Below are positions 1 through 8,339 of a stretch of 64,000 nt of DNA, piece by piece; the first letter of the stretch is position 1, and every line of letters begins with the position of its first letter. The notes beneath the pieces are model-generated. The model did not search any database, was not told where the DNA came from, and saw nothing but the letters and a program-made list of their open reading frames with translations. Source of the DNA: Flavobacterium paronense (GTDB lineage: Bacteria; Bacteroidota; Bacteroidia; Flavobacteriales; Flavobacteriaceae); NCBI RefSeq assembly GCF_030409795.1, contig NZ_JAUFQN010000019.1, positions 1,984,001 through 2,048,000 of the forward strand, written 5' to 3'. The translations under genes and the position numbers were made by a program.

Positions 1-82
1 TGTTTAATACATCCGACTGTAGTATTCCTTTTCTATCTTCAATCCAGTTTAATTTTACTTGATATTGGTGTTGATCTGACAT
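1..82 (-). CDS. OsmC-like family protein, N-terminal fragment (cut by window edge)
   Basis: The ATG is at 82-80 on the minus strand and 27 codons are visible before the window edge. The peptide starts MSDQHQYQVKLNWIEDRKG and continues ILQSDVLN. A short polar start, a tryptophan in the first strand and a G-x-L-x-S turn resemble OsmC/Ohr-family hydroperoxide or persulfide reductases, which use two cysteines further downstream that cannot be seen here. It starts 13 bases after the thioredoxin stop, so it is probably the last visible gene of the rhodanese-thioredoxin operon. The family call rests on the N-terminus only. Confidence 0.5.
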   Translation of the reverse strand, partial: MSDQHQYQVKLNWIEDRKGILQSDVLN

Positions 83-95
83 GGTTTGCGATTTG

Positions 96-398
96 TTATT
101 TAGTATTTTGTAAAATAGTCTCCGTTATCTGCTCTTTAGTTAATACACCTGATTGCCGCCATAATTGCGCTCCGTTTTGAAATAACATCATGGTAGGAAC
201 ACCTCGGATTTGGTATTTTGCCGCCAGTTCCTGATTTTTATCCACATCTATCTTTATAATAGTAATTCGATCGCCTAAACTATCTTTAACATTTTTAAGT
301 ACTGGACCTAACATTTTGCATGGGCCACACCAAGTTGCATAAAAATCTAGCAATACAGGTTTATCTGAATTTATAATTTCCTGAAATGAATTATTCAT
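96..398 (-). CDS. Thioredoxin
   Basis: A 100-residue single-domain thioredoxin with the WCGPC redox motif (Cys24, Cys27) and the conserved GVPT cis-proline loop near residue 75. It reduces protein disulfides in the cytoplasm; no signal peptide is seen. I place the start at 398 (MNNSFQEII). A longer in-frame start at 443 exists but would add 15 residues lying wholly inside the upstream gene. The chosen ATG overlaps the stop of the upstream membrane-protein gene by 8 bases, which suggests translational coupling. Its neighbours (rhodanese, OsmC-like, CGGC protein) point to thiol or sulfane-sulfur handling. Confidence 0.93.
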   Translation of the reverse strand: MNNSFQEIINSDKPVLLDFYATWCGPCKMLGPVLKNVKDSLGDRITIIKIDVDKNQELAAKYQIRGVPTMMLFQNGAQLWRQSGVLTKEQITETILQNTK

Positions 399-597
399 TA
401 TTCTCTTTTTTAGTGTATGAAAGGTTACATCCACTTGCGCCACATCCTAAGTTAAAAATGGCTTGGGCAAAGAAGAATATACCAAAAGCTATAAAAAACC
501 ATTCGTGTGTAGTATATGCTTGAAAGAATAGAAAAAAGGCAAATCCCAATCTTACCCAACGCATCGTGTGCCAGTTTGTAAACAAAAGTTGTTTCAT
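391..597 (-). CDS. Small two-helix membrane protein with CGASGC motif (DUF2892-like)
   Basis: A 68-residue protein starting MKQLLFTNW. It has two hydrophobic helices (about residues 15-30 and 33-50) followed directly by Cys52-x4-Cys57. The helix-hairpin plus cysteine layout resembles the DUF2892/YgaP transmembrane domain, which in YgaP is attached to a rhodanese. I chose the start at 597 rather than 633 because the extra N-terminal residues fall within the preceding gene. The gene sits between the CGGC protein and thioredoxin in one operon. Function unknown; the Cys pair could be a thioredoxin or persulfide target. Confidence 0.75.
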   Translation of the reverse strand: MKQLLFTNWHTMRWVRLGFAFFLFFQAYTTHEWFFIAFGIFFFAQAIFNLGCGASGCNLSYTKKENNE

Positions 598-608
598 CGT
601 ATTGTCTT

Positions 609-866
609 TTAATTCATTTTCCCAATAGCACAATTCACATAGGACTTTGCTATTTTTAGGAGTGAGTTATCTCCTTTTTCGGGATAGCCTAACTCATTGA
701 GCTTCTTTATTAGAAGGGCTTTTTCGACATCCCCAGTAATGGTAATGGTATCTGTCTCTTTGTCGATAACCACTTTTTCTACTTTGTCTAACTTTAATAA
801 GGCGGTTTGAATACTATTCATGCAACCGCCACATTTAATGTTTTCGACGATAATTTGTTGTTCCAT
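609..866 (-). CDS. HMA-fold metal/thiol-binding protein with CGGC motif
   Basis: An 85-residue protein with a ferredoxin-like heavy-metal-associated domain over residues 1-66. The usual MxCxxC is IKCGGC here (Cys12, Cys15). Residues 67-85 form a short tail (with Cys79) that ordinary copper chaperones lack. Its ATG overlaps the stop of the upstream DUF2892 gene by one base (TAATG). HMA domains carry Cu(I) or other soft metals, but the surrounding rhodanese, thioredoxin and OsmC-like genes make sulfur-linked redox work an alternative. Metal binding is inferred from the motif only. Confidence 0.82.
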   Translation of the reverse strand: MEQQIIVENIKCGGCMNSIQTALLKLDKVEKVVIDKETDTITITGDVEKALLIKKLNELGYPEKGDNSLLKIAKSYVNCAIGKMN

Positions 867-1075
867 TATTTTGTTTTATTAGAACAGGTATTGATGCCAA
901 ACGGAGCATACAATGGGCAAAAGCTAATTAAGCTGGTTAATACAAAGACCACTGCTAACGCTCCTAATACTATCGCAACTGTCCCACTGATGGTATTGGT
1001 AAAATATAAAATTGCTACTATAACAGCTAACACGATTCGGATTAGCTTGTCGGTTGTTCCCATATTTTTTTTCAT
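866..1075 (-). CDS. DUF2892 (YgaP-type transmembrane) protein
   Basis: A 69-residue membrane protein: a short basic N-terminus (MKKNMGTTDKLIRI), helix 1 at about residues 12-28, helix 2 at about 32-52, then a C-terminal stretch with two cysteines (SFCPLYAPFGINTC). The layout matches DUF2892, a family often fused or adjacent to rhodanese domains. Here the rhodanese is the separate gene just upstream (12-base gap), so the pair may rebuild a YgaP-like membrane sulfurtransferase from two polypeptides. The pairing is inference from gene order. Confidence 0.85.
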   Translation of the reverse strand: MKKNMGTTDKLIRIVLAVIVAILYFTNTISGTVAIVLGALAVVFVLTSLISFCPLYAPFGINTCSNKTK

Positions 1076-1087
1076 GATTTCTTGTTT

Positions 1088-1402
1088 TTATTTGGTTAAA
1101 AGTGACTCGACATTTTGCCAAGTTCTACCGTTGGTTACGTTTGTAATGCCATTTCGTTCTAAAATGGCTTTAGCCTGACTACTGCGGGCTCCGCTTCTAC
1201 AAAACACCACAATATTTTTTTTGCCTTTAAATTTGGACAACAGGTTTGGTATTTGATCTAAAGGGATGTTTACAGAACCTTTTACATGTCCTTGAGCAAA
1301 TTCGGCTGACGAACGAACATCAACCAAGAAAGCTTCATCATTTATTTTTTGAGACAAATTGTTATCTTCTTTTGAAAACATATTTTTGAGTATTCCAAAC
1401 AT
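1088..1402 (-). CDS. Single-domain rhodanese sulfurtransferase
   Basis: A 104-residue rhodanese with the DVRSSAEFAQGH signature (residues 28-39) and the active-site loop CRSGARS with catalytic Cys68. It moves sulfane sulfur through a cysteine persulfide. It has no export signal and is probably cytoplasmic. It is the first gene of a tightly packed minus-strand operon running through DUF2892, CGGC protein, small membrane protein, thioredoxin and OsmC-like protein. A perfect Crp-type palindrome sits 148 bases upstream of the start codon. Confidence 0.93.
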   Translation of the reverse strand: MFGILKNMFSKEDNNLSQKINDEAFLVDVRSSAEFAQGHVKGSVNIPLDQIPNLLSKFKGKKNIVVFCRSGARSSQAKAILERNGITNVTNGRTWQNVESLLTK

Positions 1403-1520
1403 ATTTTAGGTTTTAGAGTTAAAAAAATAGTTGTTAAAAACAAAATGTACACCGGCTTTACAACTATAGCATTTTGATAAAATGTATTATAGGTATATAA
1501 ATAGGGCAATTAATTTTTTG

Positions 1521-1565
1521 TAAAATTACAGCCAATCGTTTAGATAGTTTGTGATATATATCACA
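1521..1565 (-). promoter_or_regulatory. Crp-type operator and -7 region of the rhodanese operon
   Basis: TGTGATATATATCACA at 1550-1565 is a perfect 16-bp palindrome of the TGTGA-N6-TCACA class. On the minus strand a 7-of-8 match to the Bacteroidetes -7 box (TAATTTTA, 1521-1528) lies with its centre exactly 33 bp from the operator centre, the same offset as at three Fnr-like sites near hemN, ccoS and ccoI. The neighbouring regulator has an S-R-E-x3-R recognition helix, as in proteins that read TGTGA. Activation is inferred from geometry. Confidence 0.75.
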
Positions 1566-1628
1566 TAAAGGAGAAACGAATGTAATAAAAGAATGTAGTA
1601 AAATAAATAGTGATGAAATGATAACTTA

Positions 1629-2258
1629 TCAGACTTTTAAGAGTTCTATCTGATTTCGTTGCAAAATTAAAAGTCCGCGTTGCTCCATTTTTTTTAGTAA
1701 TCTTGAGATTACTTCTCGTGACGTATTTAACTCTGTTGCAATTTCTTGGTGGGATAGGTTTAGTTTGTTTGAATTATTGGCTTCTTTGTGTCTTTTTAAA
1801 TAAAAGACTAATCGTTCATCCATTGCTTTAAAAGCAATATTATCTACTACATCTAAGACTTCTTCAAATCGGCTACGATAGGTTTCAATTACAAATTCGT
1901 ACCAACTTCGATGTTGCATCATCCATTTATCCATTAAAGAAAGAGGTACCATTATCAATTCTACATCTTCGACAACTTTTGCCATAATTTGGCTAGTTTC
2001 ATTTTTTGTAGCACAAATCATTGATATTGCGCAAGCTTGACCAGGTTGGAGGTAATACATGAAAAACTCTCCGCCATTTTCATCTTCTCTGTATATTTTT
2101 ATTCTGCCGCTGATAACCAATATTGTATTTCTTATATATTGACCTGTTCTCATTAATACATCGCCTGTTTTGAATTCTTGAATTGTGGCGTTAGTATCAA
2201 TATCATCAATGAGTGAATTTGAGAAATAAGGGAATAATTTTTTGATTGGTTCGTGCAT
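1629..2258 (-). CDS. Crp/Fnr-family transcriptional regulator (TGTGA-type recognition helix)
   Basis: A 209-residue protein starting MHEPIKKLF: a cyclic-nucleotide-binding-type beta-roll (about 15-125), a dimer helix (about 128-155) and a C-terminal winged helix. The helix-turn-helix reads HQEIATELNTSREVISRLL. The S-R-E-V-I-S-R pattern keeps the Arg-Glu-Arg that contacts TGTGA half-sites in CRP. No Fe-S cysteine cluster is seen at the N-terminus, so the signal is unknown. I prefer the start at 2258 over 2297, whose extra residues look non-coding. It lies just upstream of the rhodanese operon and a matching palindrome. Confidence 0.9.
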   Translation of the reverse strand: MHEPIKKLFPYFSNSLIDDIDTNATIQEFKTGDVLMRTGQYIRNTILVISGRIKIYREDENGGEFFMYYLQPGQACAISMICATKNETSQIMAKVVEDVELIMVPLSLMDKWMMQHRSWYEFVIETYRSRFEEVLDVVDNIAFKAMDERLVFYLKRHKEANNSNKLNLSHQEIATELNTSREVISRLLKKMEQRGLLILQRNQIELLKV

Positions 2259-2563
2259 TAGAATGAATTTTAGAAAAGTAAAAGTACTATAAAACAAATT
2301 GCATTCTAGTGAAGAACGCTAATTTTTGATTTAGCTGATTGTAAAGGCATCTTATTTACTTATTGTTACTATTTCTACAATACTAGATTATTTAAAGAAG
2401 CTTGAGAGAAAAAATTTGCTCACTGTGTATTTATTTTTTTAAAGGTATTCGCAAAAAGCTAGGAGCATTTCCGGCGCAAGTCAAGTAGTGAACATGTTAT
2501 TGCACTAATAACTGTGACGGTATTTTTTTTAGGAGCGTTGGGAAGGAGTGGTAGAAAAAATAT
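2259..2563. other. Intergenic region, about 300 bases
   Basis: An AT-rich gap between the CPBP protease stop and the Crp/Fnr start, both on the minus strand. It must hold the promoter of the regulator; the best candidate is a 7-of-8 TACTTTTA box at 2279-2286 (minus), which is weak. I see no terminator hairpin, repeat or RNA gene in it. Confidence 0.4.
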
Positions 2564-3421
2564 TTATCTATTCCAAGAAGGACTTATAAGTTTGGCTTTA
2601 CCTAATCGGATTAAAATCATTGAAGCCAATAAGCAAAAGATGATAGCTTGTATTGTTGCTTCCGGACCAAATTCACCACCTGTTATTAAGCTATTTCCTG
2701 AAATTTTTGTAGTTAGGAAACTGCTTGTTTTTTCATTACCGGAAGTTATGGCTCCAAAAATCCCCGATTGCGTAAAATTCCAGGCAAAATGTATAGCGAT
2801 TGGAAACCATAGATTTCGCTTGTAAATATAGGCAGCCCCCATAAGGAATCCGGCTTCTATAGCAACACATACTCCGGAGAATAAAGTACTATTTGGATTT
2901 ATTAAATGCAATGCCCCGAAAATAATGGCAGAGAGTAATAGCGCGATATAACTGCCTAACTTTTCTTCTGCGATTCGAAAAATAATTCCCCTTATTAAAA
3001 TTTCTTCAAAAATCGCTACTGAAAAGGCTACCGTGAAAGGAATAATCATATTGGAAATCGCATTAATAGCAACAATTTCAAAACCACCATTTAAAGCAAT
3101 CACTAACACTGTCAGGCTCTGTAATAGTGACCCTATCAGTATTCCTGTAATACTATAGTTGATTATTCCTTTACTAGAAAATTCTGTTATCTCTCTTTGT
3201 TCAATTTTTCTAAAAAAGTAACTATAGGCGCCAATTACAGCAGCAGATGCAATTATTCCTTTTATGAGGTTTCTGTAATTTTTATCTAATAACGTTAAAT
3301 CAAGTATTTTCGATGTTACTTGCTGAGCGATTATAAAGGCAATAAAACACACTAAAAGACCGAGTAGGATTAAAGTTATTGGAGCATTTAAAATTCTTTT
3401 TTTGGTGGTAATTATTTCCAT
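2564..3421 (-). CDS. CPBP family intramembrane glutamic protease (CAAX-like)
   Basis: A 285-residue, very hydrophobic protein with about eight membrane helices. The Rce1/CPBP motifs are complete: EE-x3-R (Glu139, Glu140, Arg144), His172 in the FGALHL motif and HFAWN (His211, Asn215). Eukaryotic relatives cleave CAAX proteins; bacterial ones serve in bacteriocin immunity, peptide processing or unknown roles. It is transcribed away from the DUF4249/TonB pair, with a 68-base gap between them, and no substrate gene is evident. The protease family is sure, its target is not. Confidence 0.9.
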   Translation of the reverse strand: MEIITTKKRILNAPITLILLGLLVCFIAFIIAQQVTSKILDLTLLDKNYRNLIKGIIASAAVIGAYSYFFRKIEQREITEFSSKGIINYSITGILIGSLLQSLTVLVIALNGGFEIVAINAISNMIIPFTVAFSVAIFEEILIRGIIFRIAEEKLGSYIALLLSAIIFGALHLINPNSTLFSGVCVAIEAGFLMGAAYIYKRNLWFPIAIHFAWNFTQSGIFGAITSGNEKTSSFLTTKISGNSLITGGEFGPEATIQAIIFCLLASMILIRLGKAKLISPSWNR

Positions 3422-3489
3422 AAGATTTAAATTTGATGGTTAAATTAAATAGCTTAAATTGTAGTGTTAGATTTTAATTGCTAGTGAAT

Positions 3490-4314
3490 TTATTGAATGG
3501 TATAATTCGTTACATCCGATTCACTTACTCTGAAATAGCCAAGTGCATAGTTTTCAAAATTGGTTTCGTTTTTTATATTTCCTCTCACTGTGGCTGGTGG
3601 AGACTGAAACGGTCCTCCTCCGGAACTACCAGCCACACTTAGCAGTATACTCATATAATTATAATAGGCTTGTGATATACCATAGTGCGTAATTTCAATC
3701 TGTTCGCCAGGATTAGTATCCGCTTCGAGTACCAAACTGAAAAAGGTATTTCCCTGAAAAAAGGTATCGTCATCAATAGAGTATTCCGGTTTTAGGTTAT
3801 TTGAGAATTTGTATTTATAGAGATAATAATTATCAACGTTTGGCGGATCGTTGAAAAAAGTTTTAATTTTCAGGAAGTCATTTCCAAGACCCGTTTGAAA
3901 TTCTTGTGTCACTGAAGTTATTGCCGATACTGATTTTAGGGTTTCAGAAGCGGTATATTGCTGTCCGTTATTGACCACCGTTAAAGTGTAGGTTTCGTCA
4001 ATCACCGGAACAAAATTGGAACAAAGATAAACTCCCGTATTAGGTGTTTCTGTAAAGTTAAAAACAACATTGGAGCTGTTTTTTACCAATACCGTTGCCC
4101 CGGAAACTGCTGGTATTACATTGGTATAAAAATCAGTTGTGGTAGACAATTTTATAACCTGGTTGTTGCCAGCTGTCCCTTTTTGCCAAATCAGAGAGGC
4201 ATCAATTACTAGCCTAGGGTTTGCTGTGTTTAAAGGAATGTCAACTACATCCTGGCAGCTGTTTAAAAATGTAGCTGCGAGTATTACGATTATTAAATTT
4301 ACTTTATTTTTCAT
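3490..4314 (-). CDS. DUF4249 outer-membrane lipoprotein
   Basis: A 274-residue lipoprotein with a lipobox ending at Cys20 (LNSC) followed by QDVVDIPL, the typical DUF4249 opening. The rest is beta-rich and Asn/Thr-rich. DUF4249 proteins are encoded next to TonB-dependent receptors in Bacteroidetes and are thought to cover or assist them, although the ligand is unknown. Here the gene follows its receptor with a 12-base gap, so the two form one transcript. Confidence 0.88.
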   Translation of the reverse strand: MKNKVNLIIVILAATFLNSCQDVVDIPLNTANPRLVIDASLIWQKGTAGNNQVIKLSTTTDFYTNVIPAVSGATVLVKNSSNVVFNFTETPNTGVYLCSNFVPVIDETYTLTVVNNGQQYTASETLKSVSAITSVTQEFQTGLGNDFLKIKTFFNDPPNVDNYYLYKYKFSNNLKPEYSIDDDTFFQGNTFFSLVLEADTNPGEQIEITHYGISQAYYNYMSILLSVAGSSGGGPFQSPPATVRGNIKNETNFENYALGYFRVSESDVTNYTIQ

Positions 4315-4326
4315 GGTGTTTAGTAT

Positions 4327-6738
4327 TTAAAATTTAAAATTATAGCTTACAGAAGGAACCATTCCGAAAATGGAAGTTCTTAAGGCTTCATTATTTCCAG
4401 TATCGGCATTTTGTTTAAAATTTATTGAAGCAGCATTCTTACGGTTGTAGACATTATAAATACTAAATACCCATTCTGATTTCCAGCTGCGTTTTTCATT
4501 ACTATGAGGCGTTAAGGTTGCCGAAATATCTAAGTGATGGTAAACCGGTAATCTATTTTCATTTCTTAGTCCATAACTGGGTACCAAAATATCCTGATAA
4601 GTATACTGACCGTTTGGATAGGTTACCGGCTGTCCGGATTGGAGTATAAAGTTAGCTCCAAAACTCCATTTTTTATTTAAAGTATAGGAGCTTGTAACGG
4701 CTAGATTGTGTAATTTATCATAGGCAGAGCTATACCATTTTCCGCTGTTTATTCCTGTTTCAGAACTGTTTCTTCCCGGAGTTTGTTGTTCTGATTTTGA
4801 TAAAGTGTATGAAATCCAACCTGTTAATTTGCCTTCATTTTTTCGTAACATTAATTCTAAACCATAAGAGCGCATTTTACCGTTGAGGACCACTTGTTCA
4901 ATTGCTTCGTTAGCAACCAAATCAGCGCCATCGATATAATCCATTCTGTTTTGGATTTTCTTGTAGAAGGTTTCTACTTCAAGGGAATAGTTATCATTAC
5001 TAAAATTTTTGAAATATCCCAAAGCCACTTGGTCAGCAATTTGGGGTTTGATGAAGTTGTCACTTGGCATCCAAACGTCAAGTGGTGTTGGCGATGAAGT
5101 ATTGGAAACTAATTGTAAATACTGAACCATTCTGTTGTAACTGGCTTTTATAGATTGATTTTTATTCAATTCATAAGCAATAGAAAAACGAGGTTCTAAA
5201 TAATTATAGCTTTGAATTACTTTGTTTTTATCATAATACCGGGTTCCGATTGGCGTTGCTTTTTGATACGTTTGTGTATCCTGATCAAAAATTACGGGTT
5301 CGTTGTTGGTATAAAGATTTATGTTGGATTGACCAAGTCTATAAAAGAGGCTGTATCTTAAACCATACGAAAGTGCTATTTTTTTAGAAATTTCTTGTTG
5401 GGCATCTAGGTATATGGCTGGTTCAAAAGCATATTTTTTATCTAATTGTTTATAATTTATTCCCGAATTTGCACTTGTTGGTGAAATGGTTCCTGGGTTG
5501 AAATCATAATAAATACTATTGATACCAAAATTTAATTTGAATTTATCAGAAATGTAATTCTTGAAATCATATTTTACAGTGTAGTTTTTTATTCCGGAAT
5601 CCCAATTGAAATCGGCTAAATCCAAACCTAATCCAAAATAGTAATCGCTATAAATTAGTGACAGATTTGAAAATAATTTGTCATTGTATAAATGATTCCA
5701 ACGCAAGTTTAAGATGGAATTACCATACGTATTGGTAAAACTTTTATTTAAACTAAAAACATCGCGACCGAAATACCCTGATAAGAAGACATTATTGTTT
5801 GGGTTTAATTTATAGGATACTTTTGTGTTTAAATCATAGAAATAGGCAGCGTCATTTTTGTGTTTATCCGAAAGTTTTAAAAATAAATGGGCATAAGAAG
5901 CGCGACCACCTATTAGGAATGAACCTCTTCCCTTTACTATAGGACCTTCGGCTAATAATCTGCTGGAAATTAATCCAATGCCTCCATTCATATGGAAACC
6001 GCTACTGCTGCCGTCTTTTTGATACATATCTAAAACAGAAGAGGCTCTTCCTCCAAATCTTGCTGGAATTCCACCTTTGTATAATTTCAAATCCTTTATG
6101 GCATCAGGGTTAAAGACTGAAAAGAAGCCAAAAACATGGGAAGAATTAAATATGGTTGCTTCGTCTAAAAGAATTAAATTCTGATCGGCACCACCTCCCC
6201 TAACATTGAAGCCAGAAGCTCCTTCTCCAGCATTAGTAACTCCAGGCAGTAGTAACAGCGATTTGAGCACATCAACTTCACCAAGAACGACAGGCATCTT
6301 TTTTATAGTAGCAATAGAAAGTTTGTTGATACTCATTTCTGCTTTTCTGATGTTGGTTGCTTTTTTTTCGGCGGTAACCACTACTTCTTGTAATTGCTCT
6401 TCGCTACTGAAAAGTTGAAAGTTGGTTTTGGTGTTTTTGTTCAGCGTAACGCTTTCTGATAACGTTTGAAAACTCACAAAACTCAATTGGACGATATAAT
6501 TTCCTTTGGGAATTGTTATAGAGTAGAAACCATATTCATTGGTTGTTGTTCCTGTTTTTAATTCAGGAATATACACGTTGACACCAATTATAGTTTCATT
6601 GCTTTTGGCATCGGTAACCGTTCCGCTTAAGGTAAATTTTTGAGCTGACAGGTTACCTGTGTTTGTGTCTTGCGAATACATATTACTAAAAAAAAGCAGC
6701 AGTGTTGTGGTTAAGAGGTAAATTAACTTTGCGTTCAT
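4327..6738 (-). CDS. TonB-dependent receptor with N-terminal carboxypeptidase-regulatory domain
   Basis: An 803-residue outer-membrane receptor: signal peptide (1-22), carboxypeptidase-regulatory-like beta domain (about 33-112, with the GTVTDAKSNETIIGVNVY start), plug domain (about 125-235, with GFNVRGGGADQNLILLDEA) and a long C-terminal beta barrel ending in aromatic-rich VSYNFKF. It imports a ligand energised by TonB. Its partner is the downstream DUF4249 lipoprotein. It lacks the SusC length and a SusD partner, so polysaccharide uptake is not indicated; a peptide, metal complex or other small ligand is equally possible. Confidence 0.93.
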   Translation of the reverse strand: MNAKLIYLLTTTLLLFFSNMYSQDTNTGNLSAQKFTLSGTVTDAKSNETIIGVNVYIPELKTGTTTNEYGFYSITIPKGNYIVQLSFVSFQTLSESVTLNKNTKTNFQLFSSEEQLQEVVVTAEKKATNIRKAEMSINKLSIATIKKMPVVLGEVDVLKSLLLLPGVTNAGEGASGFNVRGGGADQNLILLDEATIFNSSHVFGFFSVFNPDAIKDLKLYKGGIPARFGGRASSVLDMYQKDGSSSGFHMNGGIGLISSRLLAEGPIVKGRGSFLIGGRASYAHLFLKLSDKHKNDAAYFYDLNTKVSYKLNPNNNVFLSGYFGRDVFSLNKSFTNTYGNSILNLRWNHLYNDKLFSNLSLIYSDYYFGLGLDLADFNWDSGIKNYTVKYDFKNYISDKFKLNFGINSIYYDFNPGTISPTSANSGINYKQLDKKYAFEPAIYLDAQQEISKKIALSYGLRYSLFYRLGQSNINLYTNNEPVIFDQDTQTYQKATPIGTRYYDKNKVIQSYNYLEPRFSIAYELNKNQSIKASYNRMVQYLQLVSNTSSPTPLDVWMPSDNFIKPQIADQVALGYFKNFSNDNYSLEVETFYKKIQNRMDYIDGADLVANEAIEQVVLNGKMRSYGLELMLRKNEGKLTGWISYTLSKSEQQTPGRNSSETGINSGKWYSSAYDKLHNLAVTSSYTLNKKWSFGANFILQSGQPVTYPNGQYTYQDILVPSYGLRNENRLPVYHHLDISATLTPHSNEKRSWKSEWVFSIYNVYNRKNAASINFKQNADTGNNEALRTSIFGMVPSVSYNFKF

Positions 6739-6784
6739 ATTTTTATTTTTTAAAAGGATTTTTAAATTTCAATTGGTAATAGCA

Positions 6785-8212
6785 TTACAGATTTTTGCCT
6801 ACCTTCTTAGTTATTTCTTTAGGGATGGCATTTTTATTGACCATTACAGAAATTGTTTTTAATTGCAAATATTCTTTTGACATATAGAGATACCCACCAC
6901 AATCACTATTGTCAGATGAGTTTTTTAGGATATAAAAGCGATTGCCTTTTTCGTTTTCTGCCATTCCAATAATGTGCATGTTGTGTACATCTTCGGTGGT
7001 GCGATTATCGAAAGCTGCCTGTCTAATATCTTGAGTTATGATTTTAGGATTATCCAATACTGCGAAACCATTTTTAAATCCTTCGTAAATATCTCCATCC
7101 CAGCAAACCGAATAATTTTTCATCAAAGCATTATCGATTACGGTAGTGAAATCATCGATTGGAAGATTTAAATACTGATTGTTGTTCCAGTTGGCTTCAA
7201 TCTCTAAATTGAACTTTGCATAAAAAGGATGATGCGTATAGGAAGTTATTTCTACATAATCATCAGGATTGATTCCAATCATTTCATTGGCAAATGATAT
7301 AGTATTGTATTGTTTACCATCATACTCAAAAGTATAGGGTACTTCGCCCATAGTTTGCGTTAGGATTTTATCCATGTCATTTCGGTATAGTTCTGGTGTC
7401 AAATCTCCATGGGAATTTTTATAATAATTAGCCTTTTCTAATAAGGCTTTATTCATATCACCATGATCATGTTTAGTATCAGCATCATTTTTTCCGGAAT
7501 AAACACTTTCTGGAATGGCTCCATATTCCTTGTAGGCTTTTAAAACACTAAAAGTTAAATCGCCTTCTGAAAAAGCACTGGCACCATTTCGTCTGATATA
7601 ATTTTCGGCTTTATTGATATAAGTAGGTCTAACAAAAAACATAGGAGAAAGCACAATGGTTTTTTTACCCAATCTAATGGCTTCGGTTTCTATGAATGAA
7701 GTGGTAGCAAAACTCCAACAATCACCAGTGGCTTGTTGGTCTTTAATGGGTGTGGTCTCTATTAACTTAATTATTTTATATCCAGCAATTTTTGGATTTA
7801 GATTTGTTTTTAATTTAAATACATAATTGGTTCGGCTTAATTTTAAAGCGGTATTACCACCCCACATTCCAGTAATAATAGAATCTCCGGGCATAATTTT
7901 TCCTTTGAAAATTAAAGGAGCAGTTTCTGGCCAACCTAATGATTTTCTCGCGTCAGCGAAAACACTATCCTCAACCATCCATACTTTATCAAGGGAAATG
8001 TCTTTTAGTCTTTTATCAGGGAAATCCATGAAGCCTTTGATTGAATTATTTTTTAATTCAAATCTAAAAAGCACTAATTCAGATGAAGATAAGTCTTTGG
8101 TATTCGTTTTTCCCATCCAAGAACCAGCTAATGGGTTTTGGGTTTTAGGTTGCGCTTGCATTAAAAAGCCAATAAATAATAGAATAATTAGAATTGCATT
8201 TTTAGTTCTCAT
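6785..8212 (-). CDS. Secreted papain-fold (C1) cysteine peptidase with N-terminal beta domain
   Basis: A 475-residue protein starting MRTKNAILI with a signal peptide (about 1-20, MQAQ end). Residues 20-125 form an extra beta-rich domain. From about 140 it is a C1 peptidase: QQATGDCWSFA gives the oxyanion Gln and catalytic Cys165, VHNMHIIG the catalytic His413 and FYILKNSSD the Asn near 426. The long insert between Cys and His and the late H/N block resemble bleomycin-hydrolase/aminopeptidase-C proteins, which are usually cytoplasmic; this one looks exported. The start at 8212 puts the signal peptide first. Confidence 0.85.
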   Translation of the reverse strand: MRTKNAILIILLFIGFLMQAQPKTQNPLAGSWMGKTNTKDLSSSELVLFRFELKNNSIKGFMDFPDKRLKDISLDKVWMVEDSVFADARKSLGWPETAPLIFKGKIMPGDSIITGMWGGNTALKLSRTNYVFKLKTNLNPKIAGYKIIKLIETTPIKDQQATGDCWSFATTSFIETEAIRLGKKTIVLSPMFFVRPTYINKAENYIRRNGASAFSEGDLTFSVLKAYKEYGAIPESVYSGKNDADTKHDHGDMNKALLEKANYYKNSHGDLTPELYRNDMDKILTQTMGEVPYTFEYDGKQYNTISFANEMIGINPDDYVEITSYTHHPFYAKFNLEIEANWNNNQYLNLPIDDFTTVIDNALMKNYSVCWDGDIYEGFKNGFAVLDNPKIITQDIRQAAFDNRTTEDVHNMHIIGMAENEKGNRFYILKNSSDNSDCGGYLYMSKEYLQLKTISVMVNKNAIPKEITKKVGKNL

Positions 8213-8339
8213 ACTTGTTCTTATGTATAATTTTATACAAAAGTCCAAGAATGAAACAAGGGCTACAATATTATTATGCGAAGTACCTGAAGCTGTCTGC
8301 AAACTAGCGTTTTAAGTCTGCAAGGCATTTGCTGAAAAG

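Noticed and set aside
807..1178. Plus-strand ORF of 123 codons
   Set aside because: Antisense to the DUF2892 and rhodanese genes, both with recognisable motifs.
2514..2825. Plus-strand ORF of 103 codons
   Set aside because: Lies antisense to the C-terminal part of the CPBP protease, which has complete family motifs; no family features in the plus frame.
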